In this document: positions 43,825-52,451 of the stretch, one piece after another
How the letters are laid out: each line of letters starts with the position of its first letter
Position numbering within the stretch: the stretch's first letter is position 1
Assembly: GCA_963975575.1 (NCBI GenBank)
Contig: CAXBHL010000003.1
Coordinates: forward strand, 186,001-250,000
DNA from: UBA6054 sp963975575
GTDB taxonomy: Bacteria; Planctomycetota; Phycisphaerae; Phycisphaerales; UBA1924
Length of the DNA stretch: 64,000 bases
Reading direction: 5' to 3'
Notes under the pieces: generated by a model
Told to the model about the DNA's origin: nothing
What the model saw: only the letters and a program-made list of their open reading frames with translations
The model's database searches: none
Position numbers and translations under genes: made by a program

Positions 43825-44811
43825 ATGAACCCCTCCCCTTCGCCCCGGAATCACTCCCGCCTGATCGAAGCCGAGCAGTGCTCGTCCCGGGTGCTCCTGA
43901 TCCGTCCCCACGCCTTCGCCCGCAACGAGGCCGCGGCCCGGTCCAACGCCTTCATGCACGACCCCACCGACCCAACCGCCGAGATCGCCCGCCGGGCCCT
44001 GGCCGAGTTCGACGGTTTGGCCGGCGCCCTGGCCGACGCGGGCGTCGAGGTTGTCCAGATCGAGGACGACCTCCACCTGCCCGACTCGGTGTTCCCCAAC
44101 AACTGGATCTCCTACCACGAGCCGGTCGACGCCGCCCCGGTGATCATCACCTACCCCATGGCCACCCCGGCCCGCCGACTGGAGCGCCGAGAGGTGATCA
44201 TCGACCGGATCCGCGAGCTGACCCCCGGCCACGTCGAGCGCATGGCCCTGGGCGATCTCGAAGCCGGCGGCGAGTTCCTTGAGGGCACCGGCAGCCTCGT
44301 GCTCGACCGCCGGGCCGGCGTCGCCTTCGCATGCCGATCGGTCCGCACGACCGATCGCGCGCTCGACCTGTGGGCCGAGGCCACCGGCTACGAGGTGGTC
44401 CGGTTCGACGCCGACGACGGCCGCGGGGTGCCGGTGTACCACACCAACGTGCTGATGTCGATCGGCGACCGTTTCGCGGTGATCTGCTCGGACTCGATCC
44501 CGGACGCCGCCCAGCGGGCCGGCATCATCGGCAGGCTCCAGGACGCGGGACGGGAGATCGTTGATATTTCCATCACCCAGATGGGCGGGATGTGCGCCAA
44601 TATCCTCGAACTCCGCGACACCGCCGGCAACCCCCTGGTCGCGATGTCCCGCACCGCGTGGACCTCCTTCACACGCGGGCAACAGGCCGTGCTGACGGAG
44701 CTTGCGCGCCCGGTCGTCGCGCCCATCCCGACCATCGAGCAGGTTGGCGGCGGGAGCGTCCGCTGCATGATCGCCGAGATCGGACGTTCGCGCCTCGCGC
44801 GTTCTTCATAA
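43825..44811 (+). CDS. CtlX-like citrulline hydrolase / arginine deiminase-superfamily protein
   Basis: The 328-residue protein is of the amidinotransferase/arginine deiminase fold. SSRVLLIRPHAFARNEAAARSNAFM near the start, LPDSVFPNNWISYHE with the conserved Asp, GGEFLEGTGSLVLD with Glu, VYHTNVLMSIGD with His and GGSVRCMIAEI with the terminal catalytic Cys match the CtlX/arginine deiminase-related subfamily. Members characterised in that group hydrolyse citrulline or related ureido compounds; the substrate here is inferred. ATG at 43825 is the best start. It lies beside the hut genes, suggesting amino-acid nitrogen recycling. Confidence 0.85.
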   Translation: MNPSPSPRNHSRLIEAEQCSSRVLLIRPHAFARNEAAARSNAFMHDPTDPTAEIARRALAEFDGLAGALADAGVEVVQIEDDLHLPDSVFPNNWISYHEPVDAAPVIITYPMATPARRLERREVIIDRIRELTPGHVERMALGDLEAGGEFLEGTGSLVLDRRAGVAFACRSVRTTDRALDLWAEATGYEVVRFDADDGRGVPVYHTNVLMSIGDRFAVICSDSIPDAAQRAGIIGRLQDAGREIVDISITQMGGMCANILELRDTAGNPLVAMSRTAWTSFTRGQQAVLTELARPVVAPIPTIEQVGGGSVRCMIAEIGRSRLARSS

Positions 44812-44956
44812 AGGCCTTCGCGCACCCGCGTTCCGAACGCGTTCTGAATGCGCGCAACCTTCACGCAAACGGAGCGCACCGTGAACGCGGGCCCGATCGG
44901 TCGGTGGGTAGTCTCTGCGGTCATTGGGAACCATCACGCCGCGGAGATACACCACG

Positions 44957-46021
44957 ATGAAGCCTCAAAGTCACCACCACGCACGCCCGATCGGCAGGTC
45001 GCACGCCGGATTCACGCTGATCGAACTGCTCGTTGTCATCGCAATCATCGCCCTGCTCATCGGCATCCTGCTGCCCGCCATCGGGCAGGCCCGCAAGACC
45101 GCATGGGCGGTCGTCGCGGGAACCAACGCCCGCGGCGTCATGCAGGCCGCGGCCATCTACAACACCAACAACAAGGACTTCTTCCCGCCGTCTTACGTCT
45201 ACGCCAACTCCGAGGACGGGTACGGCTGGGACGTTGAGGACCAGACCACCACGCAGTCCGAACCGTCCAACGGCTACATCCACTGGTCGTACGCCCTCTT
45301 CGACAACGGCGAGGTCAACGAGGAATCCTTCGAGTCGCCCGCCGTGCTCAACCGAGGCGCACCGCGCACAAACCCGGGCGCCGACCCGAACGACTGGGAG
45401 ATCGGCCAGCTCAACGCCCTCGGCGGCAGTCCCGGCACCTACCTGCCCACCGACCGACAGGTCAGACGCCTCGCATTCGCCTGCAACGGCGCGATCATCC
45501 CCCGCAACAAGTTCCAGCGCGAGGGCTTCCAACGCAACGCCAGGCTCGTCAAGTCCATCAACCTCGAGCGTCCGGGCGAGGAGATCGTGATCACCGAGTT
45601 CCGCGAGACCGCCAACTGGCGCTCGCTCTCGGACATCAACGACGGCGGCGAGGCCGTCATCAAGAGCCACCGGCCCATCACGCCCTTCTACGGCTTCTCC
45701 GCCGGGGCCAATGTCTACGCCGAGCCCGCCAGCGGCGCGGTTCCCCGCTTCGCCTACCCCGACCTCGAGCAGCTCGAGAGCGTGCTCCAGTCCATCACCC
45801 CCAACCAGGTCGGCCTGATCACCGGACAGGGCGGATCCAACTCCTCCCTCGAGGCAGTCAGCGTGGTCCACAACGGCCGGGCCAACTTCGGCTACGCCGA
45901 CGGCCACGTCGAGCTCGACGAACTGATCAACACGATCGAGAACCGCCGCTGGGGCCAGCGCTTCTACGCCATCACCGGCGACAACCGGATCGACAGGGAC
46001 GGCCGGCCCGGACAGGACTGA
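44957..46021 (+). CDS. Prepilin-type protein with H-x9-DG C-terminal domain
   Basis: The 354-residue product has a type IV prepilin/pseudopilin leader: a charged N-terminus, cleavage site G|FTLIELLVVIAIIALLIGILLP (Gly at about residue 18) and a long hydrophobic helix. The C-terminus carries VHNGRANFGYADGHVEL, the H-x9-DG motif of the large planctomycete family of prepilin-like proteins. Such proteins are numerous in this phylum and of unknown individual function, possibly fibre or secretion-system components. ATG at 44957 has GGAGA upstream; TAGTCT (44909-44914) may be the -10. A hairpin follows the gene. Confidence 0.9.
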   Translation: MKPQSHHHARPIGRSHAGFTLIELLVVIAIIALLIGILLPAIGQARKTAWAVVAGTNARGVMQAAAIYNTNNKDFFPPSYVYANSEDGYGWDVEDQTTTQSEPSNGYIHWSYALFDNGEVNEESFESPAVLNRGAPRTNPGADPNDWEIGQLNALGGSPGTYLPTDRQVRRLAFACNGAIIPRNKFQREGFQRNARLVKSINLERPGEEIVITEFRETANWRSLSDINDGGEAVIKSHRPITPFYGFSAGANVYAEPASGAVPRFAYPDLEQLESVLQSITPNQVGLITGQGGSNSSLEAVSVVHNGRANFGYADGHVELDELINTIENRRWGQRFYAITGDNRIDRDGRPGQD

Positions 46022-46032
46022 CCGGAACACAC

Positions 46033-46067
46033 ACGCCCGCCCCCGGGAAACCGGGACGCGGGCGTTT
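46033..46067 (+). terminator. Terminator-like hairpin after prepilin-like gene
   Basis: ACGCCCGC (46033-46040) pairs with GCGGGCGT (46058-46065), with an inner CCGG/CCGG pairing, followed by only TTT. Confidence 0.5.
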
Positions 46068-46195
46068 GCGGGCCCATGGATCGTGGGCCCGGGACAACAG
46101 ACAGGAAGTTCTCGCGGGCGTCCGATCCGCCGTGGTGCTGGTGGCACCACGGGGCCCGCTGTCGGCACACCAACACCCCATTAGGAGAGAGAAGC

Positions 46196-48853
46196 ATGTT
46201 CACCACCGCTCAGCGAATCGGTCTCGTTCTCGGCGCCTGCGGCGCGGCCGCCGGCGTCGCCGGGGCCCAGCCCTTCGGCGTCAACGGCTCGGGCGCCACC
46301 CTGCTCGAAGCCCTGTTCCGCGCACCCGCCAACACCCTGGACTTCATCGACGTCGACAACGACGGCATCGTCCAAGAACAGCTGGCCACCTTCGACGCGA
46401 CCTTCCCCTTCGTCTCCGGCCAGTACCTCCAGTTCACCTACCGCGTCGTCGGCTCCGTCAACGGATTCGAGGAGCACCGCGACTGGTCCATCCCCTTCGC
46501 CACCGCCGCCGACGCCGACCCGGCCAACTTCACCCTCAACTCCTCGTTCGCCGACGCCGCCTACTTCAACACCCAGACCTTTGTCTCCGCCGGCGCGACG
46601 CAGGGCGCGGCCAACATCAACAACCCCGGCGCGATCCCCTTCCGCGTCCAGACCAACGGCACCTACGCCATCACGACCGGCACCGGCGCGGGCACCGGCA
46701 TCCAGATGGACTTCTCCGCCCTCGACGTGCCCGCCACCTGGGCCGTCCGTATCGCCGGCTCCGTGCTGCCCAACCGCGTGCCGGGCGCCCCGGGCTACGG
46801 CGACAACCCCCGCACCGCGGTCAACAAGGACGGCTCGCCCGCCATCGACCCGATCAGCGGCAACCCCCAGGACAACAAGCTGGCCATCCTCGACGCCCGC
46901 ACCGGAGCCTCGCTCAACATCAACGCCGCCAATCCCGACGCCTTCACCCTCTTCGATACCCCCGTCACCCTGACCCCCGTCGCCGCGCCGGTCAACTACG
47001 GGGTCGGCCTCCAGCAGATCGACATGTCCGACCTGCGCCACGGCTTCGCGACCGGCCGCCGGATCAACGGCGAGAACCTCGTCTTCGTCACCCGCGACTC
47101 CGGCTCGGGCACCCGCAACGCCTTCGCCAACGGCATCGGCCTCGACCCGTCCTGGTGCGTCGGCGAGAACATCGGCGCCCGCACGGTCTCCTCCTCGAAC
47201 GACCGCCTCGGACCGAACTTCCAGCCCTCCAACAAGGGCGGATCGTCCCGCAACGAGGGCACGGTGATCAACCACCGCCTCGCCATCGGCCACACCGGCG
47301 CCGAGCGCGGCCAGTCCTCCGGCTGGCTCGTCGGAGGCCGCTGCGACCTGCTCGCCATCCGCGCCGACCTCCGCGGCGGCACCGTCTACGCCCGCCCGAC
47401 CATCGCCAACGTCGTCGACGGCGGCCCCGATGGATACAACGTTGTCGGCCTCGGCGGCATCGTCACCCTCGGCGACCCCCGTTCCGCCCCCGCCAACAAG
47501 GGCGGATGGGGCTGGGACCCTTCTGAGACCGGACCGAACCCCAACCCGACCCCCGCCATGAGCAACGTCCAGGCGGCCGCCTACGTCAACAACATCACCC
47601 GCTCGGTCGCGGCCGTCACCACGGTCCCCTCCGACCCGGACAACGCCTTCTCCCCCGGTGAGTTCCTGGCCCTCCAGTTCGTGCTGCCGGCCACCTCGTT
47701 CAACATCCTCGACATCACCCCGGACCCCACCGACCCGGTCATCCAGGCCATCCCCAACCCCGACCGCAACGACGTCCTGACCCAGTTCGTCCTGGGTGAC
47801 CCCAACAACGTCCTCGCCCTGCCCCAGTATCAGTCCTTCAACACCAACGCGGGCGGCTGGATCCCCGCCCGCACCACCGGCGTGACCTACTCCGACGGCC
47901 TCGTCGGTGGCGCGACCTACGTCTCCATCGACGGCACGCCGATCGCCTACAGCCAGACCATGACCAACCTGCGCAACAAGATCGCCGGCGACTTCGACGG
48001 CGACGGCGCCCGCACGGTCAACGACGTGCCCGACATGATCGCCGCCTGGGACTTCCGCACCAACGGCGTCGCCTGGGGCGGCGGCTCCGTGAGCGCCAGC
48101 GGCATGGCCTGCCCCGAGATCCTCGGCGACTTCACCGGCGACGGCAACTTCGACGCCGCCGACGTCCGCTACTGGGCCGACGGCCTGCACCTCGTCAACG
48201 GCGTGCTGGACCGCAAGGCCGGTTTCACGGCCGTCGACAACGCCTTCGGCGGCAACTTCTTCGCCACCGCCCTGGCCACCGGCTCCTACCAGCCCGGTGA
48301 CAGCCGCGCCGACATCGCCGGCAACGCCACCACCCGCGGCTTCAACCCCGCCGGCCACGACGGCGTGGTCGACGCCAACGACATCGACTACGTCTGCATG
48401 AACTTCGGTGACTGGAGCCTGCTCAACGACGCCGTCGACATCGACCTCTCCGCCGACATGAACGGCGACCTGGTCATCGACACCGCAGACGTGGCCGAGA
48501 TCGTCGAGGGCATCCTCGGCACCGAGTTCGGTGACGTGAATCTCGACGGCGTGGTCGACGCGGCCGACCTGGCCATCGCCCAGGCCAACCAGGGCCAGCC
48601 CGGCGGTTGGGCCGACGGCGACATGAACTGCGACGGAATCGTCGACGCGGCCGACCTCGCCATCATCAACGCCGCCATCGACTGCCCCGCCGACTTCAAC
48701 AACGACGGCCTGGTCAACTTCTTCGACATCTCCGCGTTCATCGCCGCCTACAACGCCCAGAGCCCCGACGCCGACATCGCGGCGCCCTTCGGCACCTGGA
48801 ACTTCTTCGACATCGCCGCCTTCATCGCCGACTACAACGCCGGCTGCCCGTAA
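46196..48853 (+). CDS. Secreted PstS-like protein with EF-hand/dockerin-type C-terminal repeats
   Basis: AGGAGAGAG precedes ATG 46196; 885 residues. A signal peptide (1-24, ending GVAGA) leads to a region resembling phosphate-binding proteins: FGVNGSGATLLEALF near the start and VFVTRDSGSGTRNAFANGIGL later, the phosphate-cradle style motifs. The C-terminal third contains Asp-rich calcium loops encoded near 47990 (DFDGDG), 48127 (DFTGDGNFDAADV), 48462 (DMNGDLVIDTADV), 48532 (DVNLDGVVDAADL), 48620 (DMNCDGIVDAADL) and 48691 (DFNNDGLVNFFDI). It ends FIADYNAGCP, a C-terminal style common in secreted Phycisphaerae proteins. Phosphate binding is inferred and not combined with any pst transporter gene here. 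Confidence 0.8.
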   Translation: MFTTAQRIGLVLGACGAAAGVAGAQPFGVNGSGATLLEALFRAPANTLDFIDVDNDGIVQEQLATFDATFPFVSGQYLQFTYRVVGSVNGFEEHRDWSIPFATAADADPANFTLNSSFADAAYFNTQTFVSAGATQGAANINNPGAIPFRVQTNGTYAITTGTGAGTGIQMDFSALDVPATWAVRIAGSVLPNRVPGAPGYGDNPRTAVNKDGSPAIDPISGNPQDNKLAILDARTGASLNINAANPDAFTLFDTPVTLTPVAAPVNYGVGLQQIDMSDLRHGFATGRRINGENLVFVTRDSGSGTRNAFANGIGLDPSWCVGENIGARTVSSSNDRLGPNFQPSNKGGSSRNEGTVINHRLAIGHTGAERGQSSGWLVGGRCDLLAIRADLRGGTVYARPTIANVVDGGPDGYNVVGLGGIVTLGDPRSAPANKGGWGWDPSETGPNPNPTPAMSNVQAAAYVNNITRSVAAVTTVPSDPDNAFSPGEFLALQFVLPATSFNILDITPDPTDPVIQAIPNPDRNDVLTQFVLGDPNNVLALPQYQSFNTNAGGWIPARTTGVTYSDGLVGGATYVSIDGTPIAYSQTMTNLRNKIAGDFDGDGARTVNDVPDMIAAWDFRTNGVAWGGGSVSASGMACPEILGDFTGDGNFDAADVRYWADGLHLVNGVLDRKAGFTAVDNAFGGNFFATALATGSYQPGDSRADIAGNATTRGFNPAGHDGVVDANDIDYVCMNFGDWSLLNDAVDIDLSADMNGDLVIDTADVAEIVEGILGTEFGDVNLDGVVDAADLAIAQANQGQPGGWADGDMNCDGIVDAADLAIINAAIDCPADFNNDGLVNFFDISAFIAAYNAQSPDADIAAPFGTWNFFDIAAFIADYNAGCP

Positions 48854-48891
48854 CCCTCGATCACCCCGCGAACCATCACGCATCCCCCCGC

Positions 48892-48922
48892 ACCCGCCCG
48901 GACCGCGTCCGGGCGGGTTTTT
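48892..48922 (+). terminator. Rho-independent terminator after PstS-like gene
   Basis: ACCCGCCCGGAC (48892-48903) and GTCCGGGCGGGT (48907-48918) form a perfect 12-base stem with loop CGC, followed by five T (48918-48922). Confidence 0.92.
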
Positions 48923-49054
48923 CGCGCCCGCCTCCGCCCCCGTTCGCCCAACCGAACGCCGTCCCGGCCCCACCCCCGGCAACCGATCGGGCCGGGCGTT
49001 GGTAGTATCTCTCCCCACCCCGGCACCGCCGGAGGCAACCACAGGAGGAGCCCC

Positions 49055-50824
49055 ATGGCCCGATCCACCATTCTCGCCGTCGCAGGCCTGGTCCTCGCCG
49101 CCGCCCCCGCCGCGGCCCAGCAGGTCGAACCCATCGAGTTCGTCCTCGACAACGGCATGACCTTCCTGCTGCTCCCCCGCGACGAGCAGCCCAACGTCAT
49201 CACCGCCGGCTGGGTCACCCCCGCCGGATCGACCAGCGAACGCCCCGGCATCACCGGCGTGTCCCACCTTCTCGAGCACCTGCTCTTCAAGGGCACCGAC
49301 ACCATCGGCACCACCGACGCCGACGCCGATCAGCGTTTCCGGGACGAGCTCACCGGCATCCGCGAAAAGATGCGCACCCTGACCCTCGACAACCAGTACA
49401 GGGCCTTCCTCCGCGGCGAGATCGACAACCCCTGGGACCCCGCCAACGACACCCCGGAGCTCCGCGAACTCCGCGCCCGCATGACCGCCATCCAGGACGA
49501 GCAGCGCGCCATCACCATCAAGAACGAGTTCGACCGCATCTACACCGGCAACGGTGCCAGCGGCATGAACGCCGGCACCAGCAACGACTTCACCATCTAC
49601 TACATCAACCTGCCCTCCAACAAGCTCGAACTCTGGGCCTGGATGGAGTCCGATCGCCTGAGCAACTCCAGCTTCCGCGAACTCGACGCCGAACGCTTCG
49701 TCGTCATCGAGGAACGCCGCCAGCGCCTCGAAGCCACGCCCACCGGCATGCTCGACGAGCGGTTCGACTCGATGTTCTGGATCGCCTCCGGCTACAACTG
49801 GCCCGTCATCGGCTGGATGTCCGACCTGATGGCCTACACGGAAGAAGAGATCGCCGAGTACTTCGAGACCCACTACCAGCCCGCCAATCTCACCGGCGTC
49901 ATCGTCGGCGATTTCGACCCCGCCGACGCCCGCCAGCTCGTCGAGAGCTACTTCGGACGCCTCGAGAACAAGCGCCCCGCCCCCGAGCCCGTCGTGACCT
50001 ACGAGGTCCCCCTGATGGGCGAGCTCCGTTTCTCCGGCGAGTGCGACTGCCAGGACCAGATCGAGGTCCGCTACCGCGCCGTCCCCGCCGGCCACCCCGA
50101 CGGCCCCGCCCTCGACCTGCTCGCCGACATCCTCAACGGCCGCACCGGCCGCCTCTACCGCTCGCTGGTCGAAGAACAGGGCCTCGCCGCCACCGCCCGA
50201 GCCGGCAACAACATGCAGCGATCGGTCGGCAGTTTCTCATTCTCCGCCACCCCCAAGGGCAACGCGTCCCTGGCGGAGATCGAGCAGGCCTGGTACGAGC
50301 AGGCAGAGTTGCTCAAGTCCGAACCGGTCGGCGAGCGTGAACTCCAGAAGGTCAAGAACCAGGCCGCCGCCGACTCCTTCCGCGAGCTGCAGAGCAACTC
50401 CAACCTGTTCTTCCAGCTCGCGATCTACGAGGCGTGGGTCGGCTGGGAGCAGCTCAACGAGTACCCCCGCCTCATCCAGGCCGTCACCGCCGAGGACATC
50501 CAGCGCGTCGCCCGGGCCTACCTGACCGCCGACAACCGCGGCGTGGCCACCTACACCCGCCGAAAGGGCGCCGAGCCCGTCCTGATCACCATGGAAGAGG
50601 TCGAAGCCTCACTCCCCGAAGAGATGCGGGCCATGATCATGCCACAGTTCCAGGCCCAGCTCGCCGAGCTCGCCGCCGCCACCGACGCCGACGAGCTCCG
50701 CGCCTCGCTCGAGCAGATCGACCAGCAGCAGGCCATGATGCCACCCCAGTTCAAGACCATGATGGACTTTGTCCGCCAGCAGATCAACATCCGCATCGCG
50801 GAGATCGAGGAAGGTGCCGAATGA
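49055..50824 (+). CDS. M16 zinc peptidase, catalytic partner
   Basis: The 589-residue secreted protein has a signal peptide (1-21, VLAAAPAAAQ). It carries the inverted zinc motif H71-L-L-E74-H75 in GVSHLLEHLLFKGT and the downstream ligand region LDAERFVVIEERRQR, so it should be an active M16 (pitrilysin/processing-peptidase-like) metallopeptidase. The second half-domain has GRTGRLYRSLVEEQGLA. AGGAGG precedes the ATG, and TAGTAT at 49003-49008 is a candidate -10. The following gene overlaps it by four bases and encodes a non-catalytic partner. Substrates are probably periplasmic peptides. Confidence 0.92.
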   Translation: MARSTILAVAGLVLAAAPAAAQQVEPIEFVLDNGMTFLLLPRDEQPNVITAGWVTPAGSTSERPGITGVSHLLEHLLFKGTDTIGTTDADADQRFRDELTGIREKMRTLTLDNQYRAFLRGEIDNPWDPANDTPELRELRARMTAIQDEQRAITIKNEFDRIYTGNGASGMNAGTSNDFTIYYINLPSNKLELWAWMESDRLSNSSFRELDAERFVVIEERRQRLEATPTGMLDERFDSMFWIASGYNWPVIGWMSDLMAYTEEEIAEYFETHYQPANLTGVIVGDFDPADARQLVESYFGRLENKRPAPEPVVTYEVPLMGELRFSGECDCQDQIEVRYRAVPAGHPDGPALDLLADILNGRTGRLYRSLVEEQGLAATARAGNNMQRSVGSFSFSATPKGNASLAEIEQAWYEQAELLKSEPVGERELQKVKNQAAADSFRELQSNSNLFFQLAIYEAWVGWEQLNEYPRLIQAVTAEDIQRVARAYLTADNRGVATYTRRKGAEPVLITMEEVEASLPEEMRAMIMPQFQAQLAELAAATDADELRASLEQIDQQQAMMPPQFKTMMDFVRQQINIRIAEIEEGAE

Positions 50825-52302
50825 ACACGGCCATGATCACCACCGCCGCGCTCGCGGCCTTCGCCTTCGGCTCGCTCGCGGCCGACCTGCCCGCCCACCC
50901 CAACGAGATCACCTACGAGGAACTCGTCTTCGAACCCCCCGCGCCCTCCGAGTTCCGCCACGAGCTCTCCTCCGGCGTGCCCGTCTACATGGCCCCCTCC
51001 AGCGAGTTCCCCCTCGTCACCATCACCTTCAGCTTCAGGGGCGGCGCCTACATGGAGCCCGCCGAGAAGGCCGGACTCGCCGGCATGACCGGCGCCATGA
51101 TCCGCCAGGGCGGCACCGAATCGATGGAGCCCAAGGCCTTCGACGAGGAGGTCGACTTCCTCGCCGCCGACATCTCCGCCGGCATCGGCAACACCACCTC
51201 GTCGGCCAGCATCAACACCCTCACCGCCAACCTCGACCAGGCCTTCGGCCTGTTCATGGACATGGTCCGCAACCCCGGCTTCGACAAGGACCGCCTCGAG
51301 GTCCTCCGCGGCCAGCAGCTCGAGGCCATCAAGACCCGCAACGACAACGGCATCCAGATCGCCATCCGCGAACTCGGCTACCTGATGTGGGGCGAGGACC
51401 ACTTCGAGGCCCGCCAGCCCACCAAGGCGTCCATCGAATCGATCACCGTCGACGACATGGAACGGTTCCACGCCCGCGTCTTCCACCCCGGCAACCTCAT
51501 GATCGCCGTCACCGGCGACTTCGAGCCCGAGTCGATGCTCGCCATGCTCGACGAACGCCTCTCCGGCTGGCCCGCCGGCGAGCCCGCCCCCGAGATCCCC
51601 GCGCCCACCGCCACGGCGACCCCGGGCGTGTACTACTACGAGAAGGACCAGAACCAGGTCCAGGTCGTCATCGGCCACCGCGCCATCACCCGCGACGACC
51701 CCGACGCCATCCCCACCGAGGTCATGAACCAGATCCTCGGCGGCTCCGGCTTCACCAGCCGCATCACCAACCGCGTCCGCACCGAGGAGGGCCTCGCCTA
51801 CACCGCCGGCTCGTCGCTGTCCAACCGCGTCGAGTACCCCGGCATGTTCCTCTCCTACTTCTTCACCAAGACGCCCACCACCGCCCTGGCCACCCGCCTG
51901 GTCTTCGACGAGTTCAACAAGATCCAGCGATCCACCGTCTCCACGGACGAACTGGAAACCATCCAGAACAACCTCATCGAGACCTTCCCCCGCAACTTCG
52001 AGTCCAAGTCCGCCATGATGAACCTGTTCATCAGCGACGAGCGCACCGGACGCGACCCCGCCTACTGGCAGAGCTACCGCGACATGGTCCGCGACGTCTC
52101 CCCCGACGAGGTCCTCCGCGTCGCCAACGAGCACCTCCGCCCGGAGGACGCGGTCATCCTGATCGTCGGCCCGTGGGAAGAGATCAAGAAGGGCAACATC
52201 GACTCCGAGGCCGACCCCAAGCGCCGCGCCGACATGTCCGAGTTCGGCCAGGCCACGCAACTGCCCCAGCGCGACCCCGAGACCCTCGCGCCCAAGCCCT
52301 GA
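50821..52302 (+). CDS. M16 peptidase-like partner lacking the zinc motif
   Basis: A 493-residue secreted protein (signal peptide 1-21) of the M16 fold. The expected HxxEH position reads GLAGMTGAMIRQGG, so the zinc site is absent. The C-terminal half retains the substrate-binding Arg-Tyr pair context, GSGFTSRITNRVRTEEGLAYTAGSS. This active/inactive pairing is known for bacterial M16B heterodimers, where both subunits form the chamber. ATGA overlap with the upstream gene implies 1:1 expression. A terminator follows. Confidence 0.9.
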   Translation: MNTAMITTAALAAFAFGSLAADLPAHPNEITYEELVFEPPAPSEFRHELSSGVPVYMAPSSEFPLVTITFSFRGGAYMEPAEKAGLAGMTGAMIRQGGTESMEPKAFDEEVDFLAADISAGIGNTTSSASINTLTANLDQAFGLFMDMVRNPGFDKDRLEVLRGQQLEAIKTRNDNGIQIAIRELGYLMWGEDHFEARQPTKASIESITVDDMERFHARVFHPGNLMIAVTGDFEPESMLAMLDERLSGWPAGEPAPEIPAPTATATPGVYYYEKDQNQVQVVIGHRAITRDDPDAIPTEVMNQILGGSGFTSRITNRVRTEEGLAYTAGSSLSNRVEYPGMFLSYFFTKTPTTALATRLVFDEFNKIQRSTVSTDELETIQNNLIETFPRNFESKSAMMNLFISDERTGRDPAYWQSYRDMVRDVSPDEVLRVANEHLRPEDAVILIVGPWEEIKKGNIDSEADPKRRADMSEFGQATQLPQRDPETLAPKP

Positions 52303-52343
52303 CCGCCGCGCCCCGGGTCCACGCTCGCGCAACCACGAACGAG

Positions 52344-52368
52344 AACGCCCCGACCGCGGGGCGTTTTT
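52344..52368 (+). terminator. Rho-independent terminator after M16 pair
   Basis: AACGCCCC (52344-52351) pairs with GGGGCGTT (52358-52365), extended by one inner G-C, with loop ACCG, then TTTTT. Confidence 0.88.
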
Positions 52369-52451
52369 CTTAGCCCGCCCGCGCACCCGCGCCCGCACAC
52401 CGGCCCGGATTCCGCTACCATCGCGCAGCCACGCTCGCGGAGGACCCAACC

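Noticed and set aside
46181..50095. Minus-strand open frame of about 1300 codons opposite the PstS-like and M16 genes
   Set aside because: Its translation is Gly/Val/Asp/Ala-rich low complexity, the mirror of GC-rich codons on the plus strand. The plus-strand genes have signal peptides, motifs and ribosome-binding sites.
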